The notes below the pieces were generated by a model. That model was not told the DNA's origin. It saw nothing but the letters and a program-made list of their open reading frames with translations, and ran no database searches. The position numbers and the translations under genes are program-made. From Perognathus longimembris pacificus (taxonomy: Eukaryota > Chordata > Mammalia > Rodentia > Heteromyidae), in contig NC_063164.1 of the NCBI RefSeq assembly GCF_023159225.1, forward strand, positions 75,039,800 to 75,103,799: a DNA stretch of 64,000 bases. Direction: 5' to 3'. This document shows positions 58,893-64,000 of this stretch, piece after piece. Each line of letters opens with the position of its first letter. Position 1 is the first letter of the stretch.

Positions 58893-59975
58893 TCACCAAT
58901 GAAATCCCTTTTTGTAGCGAGGGCAAGGTTTTGTGGATAGCTCCTTGGTCCAGCCTGAGGGCTGTCCTCTCAAGGCGCCAGATCTTACAAGACCATATGG
59001 ACACTCCCTCTTGAAGTGGCCCGGGCCACCACATTGGTAACAGCGCTCCCTGCTTACCTCACCAGTGGGGGCAGGAGCAGGCTCCTCAGTAAGCAGAATG
59101 GTCAGCAGCTGCGCCTGGCGGGCTCGCGTGCTGATGCCCCGACAAGCATAAATCCAGATGTCCAAAGATCTCTCCTTTACTCCTGCACAAGCCAATCTGC
59201 ATTCTGATGTCATCCCTTCCCACACCAGGGTCCTTAGAAACTGATTTACCTGGGACCCAGGAAACTGTCGGTGGAGATTGTCCCTCACTCGGCCAACGAA
59301 GGTAGCAAGACTCTCATTGGTCCCTTGGATAGCTTTTACTGCTGGGGTCTCTAGGGACATCTCTCCCAAGCCATGCCATGCGGCCAGTCCCACAGCCTGT
59401 ATCTGCTTCCGGTAGGGGGCAGGGAAGGCAGCCCATTGGGGGCGGGTGGATCCAAACAGCATGCCAAAGGTTATGGGGATTGGCAGATCGGTAGCCTGGT
59501 TTCTCTCCGCTTGAGCATAGCACTCATATCTGAAAAGGGAACACCACTCCTCATACATTGTTCTATCAAGCAGTGACCGGGCCAGGCTTCTCCACTCCTG
59601 AGCAGTAGAAAACCGGTGGGCCACACCCTTGAGTAGGCTCTCCCCCCAGCAGGTGTTCAGTCCCCCTCCCTTGAGGATTATTCTCCTGAATTCTCTGAAA
59701 TTTTGTATCTCCTGGGGCCTCCAGGAGGCTGAAATGGCTACCAGGTTGAGATTTACTGAGTCGTCTGCACTCGGTGAATGCATGCTGCTGTAGCCACTGG
59801 GCTGCTGCTGCCGCTCAGCCGGACTCCTTAGATTTGCATATGCATAGAGCCGAGCCAGGCTTCCAGTGGAGGAGGGGTAGCAAGAGGGCAGGGACCGGGG
59901 CGTACACTGTTCTCCCGCCATGTGTCTTGGGGCCGCGGCCTCCCTCGGCGCCCACCCCCGCCTTGGGCCCTGCAT
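58893..59975 (-). pseudogene. gag: ERV gag: capsid and nucleocapsid in a 360-codon open frame
   Basis: Gag forms the retroviral core and binds genomic RNA. Residues 1-75 are Pro/Ser/Gln-rich linker. About 85-205 are capsid N-domain-like ('FREFRRIILKGGG', 'EWCSLFRYECYA'). About 210-290 are the capsid C-domain, with a major homology region around 215-237 (Q217, G218, E221, F226 and R229 visible). A CCHC zinc knuckle lies at C312, C315, H320 and C325. A second knuckle begins at C351, but its second cysteine position is Tyr, and a TGA stop falls two residues after its His (H359), before the last Cys codon. The first Met is internal; the likely original start is at 60217 in another phase. The frame is long for a broken gene, but no sign of use by the host is visible. 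Confidence 0.88.
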
Positions 59976-60022
59976 CCCCTGAACCCAGCACGCAGAGCCG
60001 CCACCACTAGCAAGTCGGGACT

Positions 60023-60217
60023 TTAAAAGTCCCCAGCGGTGGGGGGGGAGGGGCTGAACCAGACTGCTGCCGCCACCCCCCCTGGCACCAGGAGATGCAA
60101 GATGCGCAAAGCTGCGCCCTGCCCATGGCTTGTATTCACGCCCATCCTCGCGTTTTGGAGGATGAACCTCAGTATTTTAAGAGGCGAATTGTTCCACCTC
60201 CTCTGACTCTGTCCCAT
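60023..60217 (-). pseudogene. ERV gag start: matrix remnant
   Basis: A 64-codon frame begins M-G-Q, the myristoylation-type Gag start, followed by L-K-I-L-R-F-I-L and a short basic stretch, as expected for the first matrix helix. It stops at 60023, well short of a matrix domain, and is in a different phase from the capsid frame that begins 47 bp further on. The start lies about 120 bp after the primer-binding site, a normal leader length. The call is from position plus the N-terminal pattern. Confidence 0.65.
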
Positions 60218-60319
60218 CTTCTTTGCTGACCTGATGGGAAAACCACGTGTCCCGGAGACTCCACTCCAATTCCCTTAGGGCTTGCCAGTAGCTGCCAGAC
60301 TCGCTCCCACAGGCTCAGG

Positions 60320-60341
60320 GCCCAATGTTTGGGCCACCAAT
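60320..60341 (-). other. Primer-binding site of the ERV, degenerate
   Basis: Two bases after the 5' LTR the minus strand reads 'tggtggcccaaacattggg'. It starts with TGG, as sites complementary to a tRNA 3' CCA end do. The following 'gcccaa' and G-rich part are compatible with a lysine tRNA site carrying changes, but the tRNA cannot be assigned safely. Confidence 0.55.
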
Positions 60342-60922
60342 TGCTGGACTAGATTCACCTCCCCTGGTGTGGGGATGCTAAGCTTACTCCCTTATCAGTG
60401 CCCCCCTTTTCACCCTCTCCCCTGGGCGCACGACCCACGGGTGGCCAAGGTGGAGCAAAGAGACACGGGCAAACCTAAAGTGCACGCAGCCAAACGAGAT
60501 CCCATTTTCCTCCCTCCTTACCCACCAAGGAAGCCAGGCACAGACGGATCTCGGAGACGCTTCGGAGAGCAATCCGGTTTAATTGGGAGGGGCTTACAGT
60601 AATATAATGATGATGACAAGGATTGAGCATGAGCTGGCAATAGGCTGGCGAGCTTGTCCATCCAAGAGCAGCTCCCAAGTACCTCCCTCATGGGCTAATG
60701 TCACTTCCCATAGTACCGCCCTCTGGGCAAAGCCAGCGAAAAGGGAGCACAAGTGCTCACTGGCGCAAGGTGGGGGATGGTCTCAAAGCTATCCCTTCTG
60801 GTTCTGGACCCAGAAGGAGATAGGTGTGGCTCACTTCCCCACTGCCCCAGGGCTGGGGGAAGGGTGGCATCTCAGAAGCACTCTCATCGCCCTTCCCCCC
60901 ATAAGGCCAAGATGAATCCCCA
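60342..60922 (-). repeat. 5' LTR of the ERV
   Basis: 581 bp, TG...CA ends ('tgctggactagattcacc' to 'aagatgaatcccca' on plus). It would carry the promoter for minus-strand transcription of the provirus. An A/T-rich 'aattaaa' lies at 60583-60577 (minus). No canonical TATA box is certain. Frames inside it are spurious. Confidence 0.95.
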
Positions 60923-60928
60923 AGATTG

Positions 60929-62692
60929 GTTGAGGTCCATATTTTCTTTGGTTAAAGGTCTTGAGTAGAAAATAACATCTGACAATTTTATCTATGGTAA
61001 TAAAGACATGATACAATAATTAAACTTCAAATGAATAAATAAGAAATATATAGCTTACATACACGAATTTTTATCACAGTGTAATTAAATACAGTAGAAA
61101 TAAAGTGTATAAAATATTTAATTATAAAAGTAAATTTTTTTCGAAAACAAAAAGAAGGCATATCGAAGCAAAATCTCACCAAAAAAAAACAATCCACAAG
61201 GTTTTGACACACAGATTTGAATGTGAAGAATTAGGAGCTATTAGCCTACCAGACAGTAAAAGGAAGGATGGGTATTTTATGCAGTGGAAATAACATCTAA
61301 ATGGAAGCATGATTTGATATGTGGTTTCAAAATAACACTGTTTTCTATGCATTACCACAGTGGAACAAGAGTGGAAGCAGGGCACCTGCAAAGGTAATTG
61401 TCTCTTCAATAAGTGATGCTGAACTACAGTAGAAGATAGACAGAAATCCATGGAGATGAATGTGACTGTTCTTAACTAAGAATGAGAGCAGGGGAAGCAA
61501 GGCTTTTGCTAAGGTCTCTAACTTGGAAAATGTAATCTATGGTAGTAATTTTCCTTAGTCTAGAGACCAGAGAAGGAAGGGCAGCAACCAAAGTCAGCAG
61601 AGACTGAGTTCATTCTTAGCTTCATCCTCTCTCAGTTACTGGGTAGGCATCCACAGCGAGGAAATTTAGATGGGTAATTTACTCTTTAGGTACAAAACAT
61701 GAGATTGGAACCATATTAGTTCATAAAATATGAGAACTATATTTTATCTCAATAGGTTGAATATACTGTCCATAGATGAAGCTTATTTTATGGGTCAAGG
61801 AATAAGGGTTAGTATTGCATTCCTGGATTTGTAGCATCTAGGAGTTTGAACATCTTTTTCCGTTATCACAATCCACTTACATTCCTTATGACTGACTTTT
61901 CCAGAGGTTGAATCAAAAGTTTAACCTCTCACATTTGTATATTCCTTTACAGTTTGCTGAAATTCTTTCCCATACTACTCTGGACAAAGTCTCATGTCTG
62001 TGAGCTGGCATTAGAGATGCAGCCAGGGGCCAGGAAACCAGGGTAGAACCACAGATCAGGAGTTCTAATGAGGTTGCTACAAGTATTTATTCTGGGGTTA
62101 CAGCCAGTGTTCAAAACCAGAAGTCAGAGAGTTAACCAAGCCAAGGTCCAAGATTCAAGCCAAGAGTCAGAGCCAATGCTTTGGAAAGCCAAGAATCAGT
62201 CACAGGATTAGCACATCAGAATAAGCCCCAGAACTGCTGGTGAACCCCTGGTCTCCCCTAGTCTTTATGTCCTTCAGAGACATTCTCCATCTATGGACTG
62301 GCACTTCGAAAAGAATGTAGTTTGTAAGGTGGGAATGGGATAGCCTAACTTCCTGTGCTTTTGTAAGGATTTTACATTTGAAGAATATACAACAAATACC
62401 ACTAAAAATTCTTAACTGAATTTGGCACATTCTTTTAAAACAGGTAAGCTAACTATAAGAACTTGAATGAGTGCGATTTAACAATTCTTTAAAATTCCTG
62501 GCTGTGAAGAAAACATGGTTTTATATTAAAATCAACAGGTAAATGTGAAATTATTCTAAATTCCTGGATTTCTTTCAAAAAATATTAAAAATAGAAAGCC
62601 AGTAATCTATTTTGAATACCTTTTTCTGGTATAATATGACTGGTCTTCCCTCACTCAGTCTTTTCTAGGGAACTCCAGTAACAATTCCTAGA
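60929..62692. other. No recognisable feature over about 1.8 kb
   Basis: AT-rich DNA right of the ERV. I recognise no gene or repeat. Confidence 0.45.
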
Positions 62693-62905
62693 TTCCTCTC
62701 TTCTCCTCTCTCTTCCCTCCTCGCCCCTCCACTCACTTCCTCTCTCCTTCTTCTCTTGTCCATTCTTCTTCTCTTTTCCTAGCCCTTCTCTACTTTTCTC
62801 CTCTTCCTCTCCATCCTGGCTTTCTCTTCTTCCTCCTGGTACTCCTTATCTTTCTCCTCCTTGTTCCATCTCCCTTTCTCTCACTCCCCACCTCACTGTC
62901 TCTAG
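62693..62905. repeat. Pyrimidine-rich (CT) tract
   Basis: About 210 bp with almost only C and T on the plus strand ('ttctcctctctcttccctcc' and similar). Not a simple unit repeat. It may be the complement of a purine-rich L1 3' UTR segment, but no flanking L1 sequence is visible. Confidence 0.8.
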
Positions 62906-63856
62906 AGCTTTAGCATAGCACTAAAAGCCTAAAATCCTTCCAGGTAAAAATTCTAAATTTCCATTAAAGTTGTGTCCTCAGAAATAAACCCAGTAAAACA
63001 GAATAGTCTCTATATTTTATGGGTCATTTATTAATATAGACTGTCTTCTAAGAAAAGTCAATAAAATAAAAATAAATGAACATGTAAAGAGAGTATGAAG
63101 TCTATCTTTCCTGTAATCTAGCATCATATTTACTTGGAATAGAAGAAAGACCAATAGTGCCCCATACCACCAGTATGATTAGTGTGGTATGAAAGGGTTG
63201 CCCCTAACCGTAGGGCTTTTGGGTGGAATGGAGGTAGACTTAGTAGAAGGAAGTCAGTATATGAGGAGGTAATTCTCTTTTGGGGCCCTAAAAATTGCCT
63301 GGCTTTCCAAACATTGGAGTCCGCCCTTGTCTACCTTACACATCCACCAAAGATAAAATAAACTACCCATGGCTCAAGACAAGATACCTAACTAAGCATG
63401 TACTGAAAACGCTGGAATTTTAAGTCAAAATAAACATTTTCTTCATATAAATTGTTTATCTCTGATATTTTGTCTCAATAATAGAAAGAAAATCTATTAA
63501 ATAAGTATAACAAATCCATATGGGAACGTGAAAAGACAAAATGTCTAAGAATGCCTAGTGCAGAAATGCAATCAGGTATAACTACAGTGTTTTAAATGTA
63601 TTCCAAATCTGTAATAACTAAGAGTTTGTTAGTGTCACATAATTTCCACAGATAGTATTATAAGGAATTCCAAGATAGGTCATACATATGTGTGTGTGTG
63701 TGTATTAATTTGTGTTATAGATATCATCATATATCAGTCAAAAAAGGTGAATTATTTTGTATATGTGTGCTGGGTCACCTCCACAGCACTCTGAAAGAAA
63801 GTATTACTTCCACTCATATATTACAAGCCCTACAACAATTAAAAAGGGTCAGTATT
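62906..63856. other. No recognisable feature; short (GT)n at 63688-63704
   Basis: AT-rich with a short GT run, and nothing else recognised. Confidence 0.45.
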
Positions 63857-63909
63857 GAAGGAAGGAAGGAAGGAAGGAAGGAAGGAAGGAAGGAAGGAAG
63901 GAAGGAAGG
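63857..63909. repeat. (GGAA)n microsatellite
   Basis: About 13 GGAA/GAAG units. The frame through it reads an Arg-Lys-Glu-Gly repeat and is not a gene. Confidence 0.95.
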
Positions 63910-64000
63910 GAGTAGAATATGCAAAATATGTTACAAGTAAGCTATATTATACCTTATGTAAGATGATGTAATCTAACTATGGAAGAAACAAATATGCACT

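Larger units (their letters stand above)
57347..60928 (-). mobile_element. Class II (betaretrovirus-like) endogenous retrovirus, internally deleted
   Basis: A provirus of about 3.57 kb reads on the minus strand. The order is 5' LTR (60922-60342), primer-binding site, matrix remnant, gag frame, broken protease, start of reverse transcriptase, a deletion, polypurine tract and 3' LTR (57933-57353). Flanking 6-mers 'agcttg' (57347-57352) and 'agattg' (60923-60928) match at five of six bases. A 6-bp duplication is usual for class II ERVs. The Gag capsid features and a protease with D-T-G also fit that class. Most of pol and all of env are absent. It is much richer in GC and CpG than its surroundings. 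It encodes no complete viral protein set and has several stops and frame changes. Confidence 0.93.

Noticed and set aside
57353..60922. CpG-rich stretch resembling a CpG island or gene promoter
   Set aside because: The composition is explained by the ERV and its LTRs.

Overview
This is nuclear DNA of a mammal, most likely a rodent of the superfamily Geomyoidea (kangaroo rats, pocket mice, pocket gophers). The main clue is a dimeric SINE present in at least six copies (near 10.2, 13.0, 39.0, 46.1, 46.3 and 53.3 kb). Its left half is an ID-like, tRNA-derived monomer with A and B boxes. Its right half carries the motif 'gcgctgtggctcaagtgg'. From memory of the literature, this IDL-Geo type is restricted to Geomyoidea. 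B1-like SINEs, B1+ID (B4-type) composites and rodent-type L1 3' ends agree with that. The species is not determined.

I find no host protein-coding gene, exon or structural RNA gene. The background is AT-rich and gene-poor, probably intergenic or a large intron, and its story is one of layered transposition. The oldest layer is diverged MIR, L2 and ancient L1 fragments (2.3, 15.2, 19.6, 23.3, 25.1, 27-28.8, 40.9, 42.1, 44.4 and 47.2 kb). A middle layer is B1 and B4-type SINEs, a MaLR-like LTR and worn L1 3' ends. The youngest layer is two 5'-truncated L1s in opposite orientation (29.35-31.32 kb on +, 35.78-37.51 kb on -) and two nearly identical IDL-Geo SINEs (10.16 and 46.31 kb). Microsatellites are frequent.

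The most complex object is a class II (betaretrovirus-like, ERVK-type) endogenous retrovirus on the minus strand at 57353-60922. It has two LTRs of equal length (581 bp), a near-perfect 6-bp target duplication, a degenerate primer-binding site and a polypurine tract. Its broken genes run matrix remnant, a 360-codon gag frame, interrupted protease, and the first part of reverse transcriptase. The rest of pol and env is missing. By my count the LTRs differ at 26 of 581 positions, so the insertion is not very recent.

I do not see an undescribed molecular system. The points most worth a second look are the ERV deletion derivative with its long residual gag frame, a three-level SINE nest at 46.08-46.67 kb with two target-site duplications, an L1 with perfect target-site duplications but no poly(A) tail (35.8-37.5 kb), an L1 that looks like a twin-priming inversion (34.2-35.15 kb), and a CpG-containing non-repetitive block at 12.23-12.55 kb that could be a conserved non-coding element.
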